DNA of 64,000 bases. Source: Pseudomonas sp. UBA6562. GTDB taxonomy: Bacteria > Pseudomonadota > Gammaproteobacteria > Pseudomonadales > Pseudomonadaceae. The position numbers and the translations under genes are program-made. The first letter of the stretch is position 1. Every line of letters begins with the position of its first letter. Positions 29,943 through 39,148 of the stretch are shown piece after piece. Location: assembly GCF_002434265.1 (NCBI RefSeq), contig NZ_DJJS01000006.1, positions 124,001 through 188,000 of the forward strand, read 5' to 3'. The notes under the pieces were generated by a model. The model had not been told where the DNA came from, made no database searches, and was given only the letters and a program-made list of their open reading frames with translations.

Positions 29943-30200
29943 ATGAAAAAAGCTGCCCCTGCCACTCTGATCAATGCCCCTCACTTTTCCATCCACAGCG
30001 GACTCACCTGTGAAGATGCCCTCGCGTACGCCCAGCAACTGCTGCAAGGCATCGAAGACTCGCTCGACGAATACCGCACGACCAATGCCGATACGCCGGA
30101 GATGCACAACGTGCTCAGCGCCGTGCGCGCTGCGCGTACGGGGCAGACGTTGTTGGCGCATGTGATGGGGCGGGGGGTGGGGGAGGAAGGTCGGCCTTAG
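29943..30200 (+). CDS. DUF3077-type small protein, paralogue 1
   Basis: This 85-residue protein begins MKKAAPATLINAPHF. It has the core SGLTCEDALAYAQQLLQGIEDSLDEY and a C-terminal helix AVRAARTGQTLLAHVMGR. It is clearly related to the protein at 30579-30836. Proteins of this size and pattern are annotated as DUF3077 in Pseudomonas; their function is unknown to me. The internal ATG 29943 was chosen over the earlier TTG because the paralogue starts with the same MKK. It is predicted to be soluble and cytoplasmic. Confidence 0.75.
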   Translation: MKKAAPATLINAPHFSIHSGLTCEDALAYAQQLLQGIEDSLDEYRTTNADTPEMHNVLSAVRAARTGQTLLAHVMGRGVGEEGRP

Positions 30201-30443
30201 ATAACGAATTAGGGCTGGGTTTCGGAATTCTTCAGGCACTGGCTTTCAATTCGCAGCCGATAGCGCCTGTCGGACATTTCCGAAATTTAACCGAATGCTT
30301 CAGCTTGATCTCTAGAGCGACTTATCCTACACACGCTGCAGCCGTTTCGACGTTGTTGATCCGAGGCAAGGGGGCTAATTTCCCCGGGTCGTCTACCTGA
30401 CGATCGGGTGTGAGAGCCCAGCGAAATTTCGGAGCGCTGTCAT

Positions 30444-30520
30444 GGCAGCCGTTCGTGGGCAGACTTCGGTCTGGCCGGAATTCCGATGTTCGCCGGTCTC
30501 TCACCCTGCGAACGGCTGCC
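30444..30520. repeat. 12-bp perfect inverted repeat upstream of the second DUF3077 gene
   Basis: GGCAGCCGTTCG (30444-30455) is repeated in inverse as CGAACGGCTGCC (30509-30520), 53 bp apart. It could form a long-range stem in the leader of the downstream gene or bind a looping regulator. It was found by eye. Confidence 0.6.
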
Positions 30521-30578
30521 ACCCATTTCTGTGAGAGGAACTGTCTGGCAGACACCACTGCGAACACGGAGCCTTGCC

Positions 30579-30836
30579 ATGAAAAAACCAGTCCCCGACC
30601 CACCCAGCAAAATCATCCATACCCCCTACCTCGCCGTCCACGCCGACCTCAGCCCACAAGACGCCCTCACCTACGCAGAGCAATTGCTGCACGCCATCGA
30701 AGCTTCCCTCGACGAATACTGTATGGCCAATGCTGGCGCGCCGGAGCTGGGCCTGTTGATCGGCGCGGCCCATGCCGCACGGAGTGGCCAGGCATTACTG
30801 ACGCATGCGCTGGGGCGATACCCTGTCAAACCCTGA
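30579..30836 (+). CDS. DUF3077-type small protein, paralogue 2
   Basis: This 85-residue paralogue of the gene at 29943 shares the pattern DLSPQDALTYAEQLLHAIEASLDEY and AAHAARSGQALLTHALGR. The start ATG 30579 gives MKKPVPDPPSK, matching the paralogue, and rejects a longer frame that opens at 30486. The duplication spacing is ~636 bp. The function is unknown. Confidence 0.75.
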   Translation: MKKPVPDPPSKIIHTPYLAVHADLSPQDALTYAEQLLHAIEASLDEYCMANAGAPELGLLIGAAHAARSGQALLTHALGRYPVKP

Positions 30837-31027
30837 GGTGGCTGGTCGAGGCGAGCATAGGTTCCACATTCGCCACTACCTAGGTGTCAGAAGAGGCCCG
30901 GAAACGGAATCATCTGGGCGTATCCCGGCCAAGAAGACCGCGTACTTCGCGGGCACGTCCGAAGGCCGACCACTTGACCTAGTCGTACTGTGCTCCGAAC
31001 CGGGTGCCCAGTCGTATATACGACAGC

Positions 31028-31723
31028 CTATCGAGGTGCCCGTATAAAGTGACTCATCGCACCGAGGTCTGCTCTCGGTCCTTGCTCTCGGGCGTTGGTC
31101 GGAATAGGAATTGCACCCGTTACTGCACCGTTTTCTGGGGTTGAGGGATCGAACCGACCGCGAACGGTATCGTTTGCCAACGGAGTTCTAAGGGTTGGTG
31201 ATAAATCAGCTCGGACTCTATCCGTTGCCCAGGCTTGGCCTACGGTCACGTTTAGCGCGTTGGACTCGGCTATCGCTGCGGCCCAGGCTCGACCCCGATC
31301 AACTAGTAGTCTCCGCTCTATGGGTTGGGTTCGTGCTTGGGGTTGGGTTCGTGCTTGGGGTTGGGGTTGGGGTTGGGGTTGGGGTTGGGGTTGGGGTCGG
31401 GTGATACGTCTGGATTTGGCAAGCAGGGCTGAAGCTGCTGGATTACGCCTCAAATCCGCATGCCCGCTTGGATCTAAACCTGTCACAGGATTACCGGTGC
31501 AATACGCGTAACTATTCACTCCGCCCGCACCAAAAGGGCTCCAGCTGTCCGGCGCGACGAACCGCATCAAAGCAGGACTGAAACCTCGATAACCATTGCC
31601 CAACAAGTACACACCGGTGCAACGATCCAGACGTTGACCATTGAAGTTCACTACCGACGCGCGGCGGGCTCCAGCTTCTTGAAACCCATATGGAGTGTAG
31701 GACTGCAGCGTCAAAGGCTTCAT
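31028..31723 (-). CDS. orphan RHS-repeat core protein with Pro-Gln repeat and unknown C-terminus
   Basis: This 231-residue protein starts at ATG 31723 behind a strong AGGAGG. The first ~90 residues are the RHS-associated core (YTPYGFQE, NGQRLDRCTGVYLLGNGYRGFSPALMRF, then SPFGAGGVNSYAYCTGNPV and DPSGH). Next comes a (PQ)n/(ARTQPQ) stretch and a ~110-residue C-terminal region I do not recognise. Full RHS proteins carry C-terminal toxins released after the core. Short orphan versions like this are common in Pseudomonas and often lie next to an immunity gene, but none is apparent here. It could be a displaced RHS tail; toxicity is unproven. Confidence 0.75.
   Translation of the reverse strand: MKPLTLQSYTPYGFQEAGARRASVVNFNGQRLDRCTGVYLLGNGYRGFSPALMRFVAPDSWSPFGAGGVNSYAYCTGNPVTGLDPSGHADLRRNPAASALLAKSRRITRPQPQPQPQPQPQPQARTQPQARTQPIERRLLVDRGRAWAAAIAESNALNVTVGQAWATDRVRADLSPTLRTPLANDTVRGRFDPSTPENGAVTGAIPIPTNAREQGPRADLGAMSHFIRAPR
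31322..31396 (-). repeat. (TTGGGG)7 microsatellite preceded by two 18-bp repeats, inside the RHS gene
   Basis: Seven exact TTGGGG hexamers run from 31355 to 31396. Just before them an 18-bp unit (GGTTGGGTTCGTGCTTGG) is present twice. On the coding strand this is CCCCAA, read as Pro-Gln. The G-rich strand can form a G-quadruplex. The hexamer keeps the frame whatever its copy number. Confidence 0.9.
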
Positions 31724-31911
31724 CTCGAGCCTCCTGAATGTAAAGCCTGCAGCGTCGGCGGTTTCCAAACGGCCGGCAACTGACAATATTGCCAGTTGCC
31801 GGCCGTGGCTGAGCGGCCAGGCGGGTGCGGCCGCTTGCCCGCTCCGCGCGGGTCAGTTGGACATCTTATAGGGCAGAGTCCGACGCGCGATCCTTGGGGT
31901 ATTGAGACGCC

Positions 31912-34314
31912 TTACGCCTGGGGCTCCGTCGTCGGCGACTCATTCTTCAACAACACCATGCTCTGCGGCGACGACAGCGCAATGCCCTCCTCCCGCAACG
32001 TATTGAGAATGCTGAACAGCAGATCGCTGCGCGCCCCACCCACCTGTCGCGGGCCGGCCACGTAGCCGCTGGCCGCGAGGACCATGCCGGTGGCGGTGAT
32101 GTCCTTGAAGGTCACCGACGGCGCCGGGGCGTCGAGGATGCCTTCGTGGGCCTGGTAGGCCGCCAGCAGCAGTTCGCGCACGCGGGTGGCGTCGGTGTCC
32201 AGCGGCAGGGTCAGGGTAATGCCGACCACGCCCAGGGCGTTGGCCATGGTCACGTTGCGCACGTTCTGCGAGATGAACTGCGAGTTGGGCACGATCACCG
32301 TGGAGCGGTCGGACATCTGGATCTCGGTGGCGCGCACGTTGATGCGGCGGATGTCGCCCTCGACCCCGGCCAGGCTCACCCAGTCGCCGACCTTGACCGG
32401 CCGTTCGGTGAGCAGGATCAAGCCGGAGATGAAGTTCTGCACGATCTGCTGCAAGCCGAAACCGATACCCACCGACAGCGCGCTGACCACCCAGGTCAGG
32501 CTGGTGAGGTTGATGTGCAGGGTCGACATCACCACCGAGGCGAGGAACAGAAAGCCGATGTAGCCCACCAGCGTCACCAGGGACGCGCGCATGCCGGCGT
32601 CCATTTCGGTGTCAGGCAGCAGCCGCTCGCCCAGCCAGCGCTTGAGCACGCGGATGGCGAACAGGCCGGCGAAGAAGATCGCCACCGCAAGGAAGATGTC
32701 TTGCGGCACCAGGTTGAGGTTGCCCAGCACCTTGCCGCCGTTGCCGTCCCAGTCGCCCAGGCTCAGCAGCAATTCGCCGGGGCTGGTGCCCGACGGCAGG
32801 AAGGCGAACATCACCGCGACGAACAGCATCAGCGTGCGCCCGACCCCGGCCAGGATGGTGCTGGCCTGGGCTTGGTGGCGCTGGTGCAGGCCCAGGGCCG
32901 AGGCCAGTGCCAGGCCGCCCGGTTGGCGCGGCGACAGCAAGGCTTCGCAGAGGTCGCCGAACACCGTGATCATCAGGTAGGCGCAGGTGGCGACCACGCT
33001 GATCCACAGCAGCTTGGCGGTGAGGAAGTACGACAGGGTGAGGAAACCGGTGAGCAGCGCGACGAACATCGCCGCTACCCACACCGACATCACGAACGGG
33101 ATCAGCCCGGCCAGGCCCGTCGGGCGCGGCAGGTTGTGCTGCCGACGGGTGCGGCGGTAGCAGACCAGGGCGGCGATGAACAGGATCGACACCACCAGCG
33201 CGGTCAGGCCGTTGGTGGCCAGGGTCAGCGCCAGGCTGGTGCCGATCACGCTGTTGATGCGCTCCACGGTCAGCAGCAGCATCAAGGCCAGGGCCAGCAC
33301 CTGCGGGAACCAGCCCAGGGCGCTGGCAACCTGGTCGGGGATCGGTGGCAGGCGCCAGGACGGGCGTTGCAGCATCAGCATGGCGCGGCCGAGGCCGGCG
33401 ACGAAGGCGCTGAACACCACCAGGGTGAGGATGTGGTTGGTGACGCTGGCCAAGTCGCTGCTCAGTTCCGCACTGCTTTCCAGCCCCCAGCGCACCAGCG
33501 ACACGGCGCCGCCGATGGTGCTCAGGGTGGCCAGGGCCACGCCCAGGGCCAGGGCGCTGCGGCGCAGGCGACCCTCGGGCAGCCAGCGCACCACCAAGTA
33601 ACCCAGGAAACGCTCGAGCAGGCCGCGACCTACCGTCCAGAGCGCCAGGGCGGCCAGGAAGCTGGAAATGAACAACCAGCGGTGCTCGGCGCTGAAGGCG
33701 CTGGCCACGGCGTCGGCGGCGTCGCTGCGCAAGCCGTCCAGGCGCGCCATGTCTTCGTCGGTGGGGCGCACCAGGGTCGACCAGAACGCCGGGCTCAGCG
33801 GGCTGGCCGCGCGGCTGCTGATCTGCGAGTTGAACAGGCTGCGGCGCAGGTTGACGATCTGCGTGGAGAGGTCGCGGGCCGATTGGGCCAGCTCGGTGGC
33901 CTGCTTCTGCTCGGTTTGCAGCGACTTCTGCTGGGCGGTGAGTTGGCGCCGCTGCTGCTTGAGGCTGTCGGCCTCGTCGGCCTGGGCCGGGCCGACCACG
34001 CTGAGCTGGTCGACCACCCGCTGCACGTCGGTGGTGCGCTGGGTGGCGAGGTCGGCAGCTTGGCGCTGCACCTGCAAGGCCGCCTGACGCAATTGCGCGA
34101 GCAGGTCGTCGTTGGCGTTGCTGGTCACGCCCTGACGGATCTGGTCGAGCCGGGCATTGAGCTGGTCGAGGTTGGCGTTCTCGTCGAGCGTCTGCTGCTC
34201 GACGGCGGCCAGGCTTGGCGCGGGGTCGTCGGTGGCCGACCAGGCGGGCGTGGCAACCCACAACAACAGGGCCAGCAGGCCGATGCAGAAACGGTCAAGG
34301 CGGGTGCGCCTCAT
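31912..34314 (-). CDS. mechanosensitive channel, MscS family with DUF3772-type periplasmic domain
   Basis: This 800-residue inner-membrane protein starts at ATG 34314 with AGAGGA upstream. It has a signal peptide (LLALLLWVATPAWSA), a long Gln/Ala-rich coiled region (~30-170), about ten transmembrane segments and a C-terminal MscS pore and beta domain (GIGFGLQQIVQNFISGLILLTERPVKVGDWV, then IQMSDRSTVIVPNSQFIS). Large MscS relatives of this design release solutes on hypo-osmotic shock. The next gene on the strand is separated by ~50 bp, so co-transcription with the helicase upstream is possible. Confidence 0.88.
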   Translation of the reverse strand: MRRTRLDRFCIGLLALLLWVATPAWSATDDPAPSLAAVEQQTLDENANLDQLNARLDQIRQGVTSNANDDLLAQLRQAALQVQRQAADLATQRTTDVQRVVDQLSVVGPAQADEADSLKQQRRQLTAQQKSLQTEQKQATELAQSARDLSTQIVNLRRSLFNSQISSRAASPLSPAFWSTLVRPTDEDMARLDGLRSDAADAVASAFSAEHRWLFISSFLAALALWTVGRGLLERFLGYLVVRWLPEGRLRRSALALGVALATLSTIGGAVSLVRWGLESSAELSSDLASVTNHILTLVVFSAFVAGLGRAMLMLQRPSWRLPPIPDQVASALGWFPQVLALALMLLLTVERINSVIGTSLALTLATNGLTALVVSILFIAALVCYRRTRRQHNLPRPTGLAGLIPFVMSVWVAAMFVALLTGFLTLSYFLTAKLLWISVVATCAYLMITVFGDLCEALLSPRQPGGLALASALGLHQRHQAQASTILAGVGRTLMLFVAVMFAFLPSGTSPGELLLSLGDWDGNGGKVLGNLNLVPQDIFLAVAIFFAGLFAIRVLKRWLGERLLPDTEMDAGMRASLVTLVGYIGFLFLASVVMSTLHINLTSLTWVVSALSVGIGFGLQQIVQNFISGLILLTERPVKVGDWVSLAGVEGDIRRINVRATEIQMSDRSTVIVPNSQFISQNVRNVTMANALGVVGITLTLPLDTDATRVRELLLAAYQAHEGILDAPAPSVTFKDITATGMVLAASGYVAGPRQVGGARSDLLFSILNTLREEGIALSSPQSMVLLKNESPTTEPQA

Positions 34315-34365
34315 GGGGGTGTCCTCTTTACTACGTGGTGAAAGGGGGTCGCTCGCGTCCGTGCC

Positions 34366-35688
34366 TCATTTCTTCTTGCGTGGACCACCGTTGAAACTCG
34401 GCGCCTTGCGTACGGGCTTGAGGTCGGGGGCGGCGTCAGCGCCACTGTCCATCCACTTGCCCAGGCCGCGTTTGGCGGCGCCCTCTTTCGGCTTCTTGGG
34501 CTTTTTCGGCTTCTTGATCACCTGGCCGCTGGCATCGGTCTGCGGCACGCGGTGGTCGGGGATGAAGTCCGGTTCGTCGCGGCGCTGCAAAGTCTGGCGG
34601 ATCAGGGTTTCGATGGCGGCCAGCAGTTGTACTTCGTCTGCACACACCAGCGAGATGGCCTCGCCCGTATTGCCCGCGCGGCCGGTGCGGCCGATGCGGT
34701 GCACGTAGTCTTCGGCGACGATCGGCAGGTCGAGGTTGACCACCAGCGGCAGGTCGTCGATGTCCAGCCCGCGTGCCGCCACGTCGGTGGCGACCAGCAC
34801 CTGGATCTCGCGCTGCTTGAAGCTGTCCAGGGCGCGCTGACGGGTGGCCTGTGGGCGGTCGCCGTGGATGCCGTCTGCCTTGAGGCCCTCGGCCTGCAAG
34901 CGCTCGACCAGTTGGTCGACGCCGTTGCGGGTCTTGGCGAACACCAGCACCTGCCCCCAACCCTGCTTGCGCAGCAAGTGGCAGAACAGGTCGGCCTTGC
35001 GCTTCTTGTCGACCGTCACCAGCCACTGCTTGACGGTGCTGGCGGTGGCGTTGCGCGGGCTGACTTCGATGCTCAGCGGGTCGTGCAGCGCCAGGCCGGC
35101 GAGCAAGCGGATCTGTTCGGAGAAGGTGGCGGAGAACAGCAGCGTCTGGCGCTTGCGCGGCAAGGCGGCGTACACCGCACGCAGCTCTTCGGCGAAGCCC
35201 AGGTCGAGCATGCGGTCGGCTTCGTCGAGCACCAGGGTCTGCACCTGGTTGAACTTGATTGCGTTCTGCCGGAACAGGTCGAGCAGCCGGCCGGGGGTGG
35301 CCACCAGCAGGTCGACGCCACGGCGCAGGCGCATCATCTGCGGGTTGATGCTGACCCCGCCGTACACCGCGTAGGTGCTGACCGGCAGGTGCTCGGCGTA
35401 GGCGCGCAGGTTTTCGTGCACCTGCTCGGCCAGCTCGCGGGTGGGCACCAGCACCAGGGCGCGGATGCTGTTGCTGGCGACCTTCTCCCCTTCCAGGGTC
35501 AGGCGTTGCAAGACCGGCAGGCCGAAGCCTGCGGTCTTGCCGGTGCCGGTCTGCGCCGCGGCCATCAGGTCGCGGCCGGCCAGCACGGCGGGAATGGCCT
35601 GGGCCTGGACCGGGGTGGGAGTGGTGTAGCCCAGTTCCTGCAAGACACGCAGCAAGGGTTCGATCAGGCCGAGGGTGGCGAAAGTCAT
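34366..35688 (-). CDS. rhlE: DEAD-box RNA helicase, RhlE-like
   Basis: This 440-residue helicase shows the full motif set: the Q motif region TPTPVQAQAIP, AAQTGTGKTAGF (Walker A), PTRELAEQV, ATPGRLLD, VLDEADRMLD (DEAD), SATF, then ATDVAARGLDIDD and HRIGRTGRAG. The C-terminal ~70 residues are a Lys-rich tail (KKPKKPKKPKEGAAKRG) that would bind RNA. Such proteins unwind RNA during ribosome assembly and decay, notably in the cold. Several DEAD-box paralogues exist per Pseudomonas genome, so the rhlE symbol is likely but not certain. Confidence 0.9.
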   Translation of the reverse strand: MTFATLGLIEPLLRVLQELGYTTPTPVQAQAIPAVLAGRDLMAAAQTGTGKTAGFGLPVLQRLTLEGEKVASNSIRALVLVPTRELAEQVHENLRAYAEHLPVSTYAVYGGVSINPQMMRLRRGVDLLVATPGRLLDLFRQNAIKFNQVQTLVLDEADRMLDLGFAEELRAVYAALPRKRQTLLFSATFSEQIRLLAGLALHDPLSIEVSPRNATASTVKQWLVTVDKKRKADLFCHLLRKQGWGQVLVFAKTRNGVDQLVERLQAEGLKADGIHGDRPQATRQRALDSFKQREIQVLVATDVAARGLDIDDLPLVVNLDLPIVAEDYVHRIGRTGRAGNTGEAISLVCADEVQLLAAIETLIRQTLQRRDEPDFIPDHRVPQTDASGQVIKKPKKPKKPKEGAAKRGLGKWMDSGADAAPDLKPVRKAPSFNGGPRKKK

Positions 35689-35742
35689 GGCAATACCGTC
35701 AGGGGTTCAGCGAAGGCGGCGAGTTTACCGCAACGCCCTGCC

Positions 35743-36666
35743 CTACTTGCACATTTTGCCGGCCAGCGGTGCGGCCTCGGGCGGCGGCGTCCTGCGCCAC
35801 TGCGGTACGCCGATCAGCACCACCGCGCCGATGATCACCGCCATGGCCAGGCATTCCTCGGCGCCGATCCGCTCGCCGGCGAAGAGGATGCCCAGCAACA
35901 CCGCGACTGCCGGGTTGACGTAGGCGTAGCTGGTGGCTGCGGCTGGGCGCACGTGCTTGAGCAGGTACATGTAAGCGCTGAAGGCGAGGATCGAACCGAA
36001 CAGCACCAGATAGGCCAACGCGCCCCAGCCGGCGGCAGTGGGCAGGTGCGTCATGCGCTCGCCGCTCAGCACACTGCCGACCAGCAGGATGGCGCCACCC
36101 AGCAGCATTTCGCAGGCGGCGGCCATGGCCCCCTGCGGCAGCGGCAGGCGCTTGCTCCACACCGAGCCGAAGGCCCAGGCGGCGGCCGCGAACAGGATCA
36201 GCAACGCGCCCAGGGGGCTGGCTTGCAGGTTGGAGCCGAGGTTGAGCAGGCCGATGCCCACCAGCCCCAGCAGGATACCGGCCCACTCCAACCGCGAATT
36301 GCGCTGGCCGAACCACAGCCCGAACAGCAAGGTGAACAGCGGCACCGTGGCGATCGCCAGTGCCGCCACCCCGGAGGCCACGCCGGCATGCTCGGCCAAG
36401 GTCACGCCACCGTTGCCGCAACTGAGCAGCAGAAAGCCGATGGCCCCCGCGGCCCGCCACTGCGGCCACGTCGGATTGGCCACCCCACGCCAGCGCAGAA
36501 ACCCGTAGAGCAAGGCCCCGGCGACCACGAAACGCACCCCGGCCATGAGCAGCGGCGGCCAGGATTCGACGCCGATGCGGATCATCAGGTAGGTGGAGCC
36601 CCAGACCAGGTACAGGGCGAGGAATGCGCCGATCAATAGCAAGGGGAAACGACGGGGGGCAGGCAT
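35743..36666 (-). CDS. yedA: EamA/DMT-superfamily exporter, YedA-like
   Basis: This 307-residue membrane protein has ten predicted transmembrane helices and two EamA repeats (FLALYLVWGSTYLMIRIGVESWPP at the start of the first; AWAFGSVWSKRL starting the second). The chosen start ATG 36666 (MPAPRRFPLLL) removes a non-conserved 50-residue extension. Members export amino acids or other small metabolites; the substrate is not known. The end is a short hydrophilic tail. It lies just upstream of the helicase on the same strand. Confidence 0.82.
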   Translation of the reverse strand: MPAPRRFPLLLIGAFLALYLVWGSTYLMIRIGVESWPPLLMAGVRFVVAGALLYGFLRWRGVANPTWPQWRAAGAIGFLLLSCGNGGVTLAEHAGVASGVAALAIATVPLFTLLFGLWFGQRNSRLEWAGILLGLVGIGLLNLGSNLQASPLGALLILFAAAAWAFGSVWSKRLPLPQGAMAAACEMLLGGAILLVGSVLSGERMTHLPTAAGWGALAYLVLFGSILAFSAYMYLLKHVRPAAATSYAYVNPAVAVLLGILFAGERIGAEECLAMAVIIGAVVLIGVPQWRRTPPPEAAPLAGKMCK

Positions 36667-36950
36667 GGTGGCAGCTCGAAGTCCATTCGGGGCGTTCGAG
36701 TCTACGACTTGCTCTGGGAAATTCTTAGTAACAATTGCCGACGAAGTGGCCCGTACACCTTGGCGCTTGGATCGCTGCTTGTCAGTTGCAGGTTTCAAGA
36801 GCGACCAAGCCAACACTCATCATTCGGCAAGGTGAGGTACGCACTGGCTCAACCGTACAGCGCCTAAGCCAAGGACGGCTGAGCGGTCTGCGGCCAGCCA
36901 ACCTGCTGCCCTGGTACCCAGCGACTGCGTATCGAACGCCCAAGCCGTGT

Positions 36951-37430
36951 TCAATGCCGCAACAACAACCGTCCCTCGATCGGCTGAAAGCGGCTCGCGG
37001 CCCGAATCAACGACATCGCCGTCAACCCTGGCACGCCATACACCACCGCCTCCACGCCATGCCGCTGGATCACCCGGTCCAGCAGCAAATCGAAGTCGCC
37101 GTCGCCCGAGGCCAGCACCACCTGGTCGACCCGGCTAGCGGCATCGACCACATCCAACGTGATGCCCACGTCCCAATCGCCCTTGGCCGAGCCGTCGCTG
37201 CGCTGGATGTAGGGTTTGAGGCGGACCTGGAACCCCAGGTTGCGCAGGATCTGCTGGAACTGCTGCTGCTTGGCGTCGCCGCGGTCGATGGCGTAGGCCA
37301 CCGCTTCGACGATCTCGCCCTCGCGGCTGAGCTCGGCCCAGAGCGCGGCGTAGTTGAAGTGGCAGCCGTGGGCCTGGCGCACGGTGTAGTAGAGGTTCTG
37401 CACATCGGCGAACAGCGCGATCTTCTTCAC
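36951..37430 (-). CDS. NYN-domain (LabA/DUF88-like) putative RNase
   Basis: This 159-residue protein starts with GTG 37430 (MKKIALFADVQNLYYT), with AGGAG upstream. The acidic residues of the PIN-like NYN fold are visible: Asp in FADVQNL, Asp in KGDWDVGITLD, and SGDGDFDLLL. Members are predicted metal-dependent ribonucleases. The ~280-bp gap on its 3' side, up to the exporter gene, shows no gene. Confidence 0.85.
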   Translation of the reverse strand: MKKIALFADVQNLYYTVRQAHGCHFNYAALWAELSREGEIVEAVAYAIDRGDAKQQQFQQILRNLGFQVRLKPYIQRSDGSAKGDWDVGITLDVVDAASRVDQVVLASGDGDFDLLLDRVIQRHGVEAVVYGVPGLTAMSLIRAASRFQPIEGRLLLRH

Positions 37431-37589
37431 CTGGGGGCTCCTGGGGCGGGGGCTGCGGTCGCCGGGGCTGGGCGACCTGTGGCGGCTTGCGCTGTGGGTC
37501 GCCCGACCTTACCGGCTCGTGGGGCAGCCTTGGCACGAATCGAACGGGCGCCAAGCGCCCGCAAACGGCCAGGGAGTATGCCAGACCTG

Positions 37590-38336
37590 TCAGATGAACG
37601 AGTCGTCGTCGGCGAAACCGCCGCCGTCGTCGCTGCCGTAGTCGGCGTCGGCAAAGCCGTCGTTGCCTTGGTCGTAGCCGCCTTGGTCGGCCACCTGCTG
37701 CTGGCCGCCCGAGTCCTGCCAGCCGCCACCATCGCTGGCCGGCGCGGGCTGCTCTTCGATCACCTCGACCACGTCCTGCGGCTGCGAGCCATGGCCGAAC
37801 AGGCTGCTGATGCCCTGCGCCAGCAGCACTCCACCGGCCACGCCGGCGGCGGTCTGCATGGCGCCGCCGAGGAAGCTGCCCGCAGCGCCACGGGCCGGAG
37901 CGGCGTTACCGGCGGGGGCCGGGTTGGCATAGGGTTGCGCCGGGGCGCTGCCGGGCACCGGTTCGCGCCAGCCGCCAGCGCCCACGGGCGGACTGTTGGG
38001 ACGGGACTGCGCCGGAGGGTTGCCAGGTTTGGTACTGCCCCCGAACAAGCTGGACAGGAAACCGCCGCCGCCACTGCCACTCTCGCTAGCTGGGCCGGAC
38101 TGCGCGCGGGCCTGGCGCAGGTCGGCTTCGAGCTGCTTGTTCTGTTCGTCCAAGCGCTTGAGCGCCGCTTCCTGGACCAGGATCGCCTGGGCCATGTAAT
38201 AGGCGGCGGCCGGTTGCCGGCGCAGGTGCTCTTCGATACGCGCCTGGGCCTGGGCGTCGCGCGGCTCGGCGGCCGCTTCGGCCTGGCGCAGACGGTCGAA
38301 CAGACCGTCGATCAGGCGTTGTTCTTCACTGTTCAT
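37590..38336 (-). CDS. DUF2076 family protein (periplasmic ligand-binding sensor-like)
   Basis: This 248-residue protein begins MNSEEQRLIDGLFDRLRQAE, the hallmark of DUF2076. Residues 1-80 are helical. A Gly/Ser/Pro-rich low-complexity middle contains GGGGFLSSLFGG. A Gly/Ala hydrophobic segment (SFLGGAMQTAAGVAGGVLLAQGISSLFG) follows, then an acidic Gly/Asp-rich tail with QGGYDQGNDG. It resembles membrane-fusion or glycine-zipper proteins. The function is unknown. Start ATG 38336 was taken from the family N-terminus. Confidence 0.82.
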   Translation of the reverse strand: MNSEEQRLIDGLFDRLRQAEAAAEPRDAQAQARIEEHLRRQPAAAYYMAQAILVQEAALKRLDEQNKQLEADLRQARAQSGPASESGSGGGGFLSSLFGGSTKPGNPPAQSRPNSPPVGAGGWREPVPGSAPAQPYANPAPAGNAAPARGAAGSFLGGAMQTAAGVAGGVLLAQGISSLFGHGSQPQDVVEVIEEQPAPASDGGGWQDSGGQQQVADQGGYDQGNDGFADADYGSDDGGGFADDDSFI

Positions 38337-38491
38337 CTGGGCTACCTCACAGAAACTGAGTGGGCTGTCGGACCCGCTCAAGGTGGGGGGTAATGCCCAC
38401 CGGTTCAATCGCCCGGCCGATGAAACTTTCTTCAGCCGCCGGCCCCGGTGGGCTAAAGTGGCGCCTGCTTTCGGCCATGCGATATCGACTG

Positions 38492-39148
38492 ATGAAACCC
38501 TTCACCGTTCTGCGCGATTCCCTGTATTTCTTCCGCCTGCACCTGCTCGGCATCGCCAAGCTGTGCCTGCCGGTGGTGTTTCTCGAAGCCCTGTGCACGC
38601 ACCTGGTGCTGCAACAGTTGGGCGAAAACGCCGGCTACGGCTACGGCATGCTGGTGAGCCTGCTGTTCTACCCGCTGTACACCGCCGGGCTGATCCTCTA
38701 CCTCGACACCCGCAGCCAGGGTCAGGAAATCGCCCTGCGCAACCTGTTCGCCCGCGCCGTGCACCTGTGGCCGCAGATGGCGCTGCTGGTGCTGCTCGGC
38801 TCGTTGCTGATCATGGCGGGGCTGACGCTGTTCATCCTGCCGGGCGTGTGGATCATGCTCAAACTGGCTTTCGCCGATTTCCTCGTGGTGCTGCGCGGGC
38901 GGCCGGTGCTGCAAGCGATGCGCGACAGCGCCAACCTGACCAGCGGGCATTTGCTGACGATCCTGATCTGCATGCTCTCGGTGCTGGCGCCGCTGTGGTT
39001 GATCGACGGCTTGCTGCTGATGGCGTTTCCCGATGCGCAGGCTGGGGTGATGATCGCGATCGACAGTGTGGGTGGGTTCTTGCAGTTGTTCAGCACGGTG
39101 GTGCTGTTTCGGTTGTTCATGTTGCGCGAGGCGCAGTTGCCGGCGTAA
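38492..39148 (+). CDS. YciC/UPF0259-like multi-spanning membrane protein
   Basis: This 218-residue protein has about six hydrophobic segments, beginning MKPFTVLRDSLYFFRLHLLGIAKL. The pattern LFILPGVWIMLKLAFADFLVVLRGRPVLQAMRDSANLTSGH is typical of the YciC family of inner-membrane proteins of unknown function. ATG 38477 is an alternative start adding five residues; neither has a clear ribosome site. It is transcribed divergently from the DUF2076 gene. Confidence 0.75.
   Translation: MKPFTVLRDSLYFFRLHLLGIAKLCLPVVFLEALCTHLVLQQLGENAGYGYGMLVSLLFYPLYTAGLILYLDTRSQGQEIALRNLFARAVHLWPQMALLVLLGSLLIMAGLTLFILPGVWIMLKLAFADFLVVLRGRPVLQAMRDSANLTSGHLLTILICMLSVLAPLWLIDGLLLMAFPDAQAGVMIAIDSVGGFLQLFSTVVLFRLFMLREAQLPA

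Noticed and set aside
32146..36639. Long + strand frames opposite the MscS channel and helicase genes
   Set aside because: Same high-GC antisense effect; composition dominated by Gln, Gly, Ala and His with no motifs.
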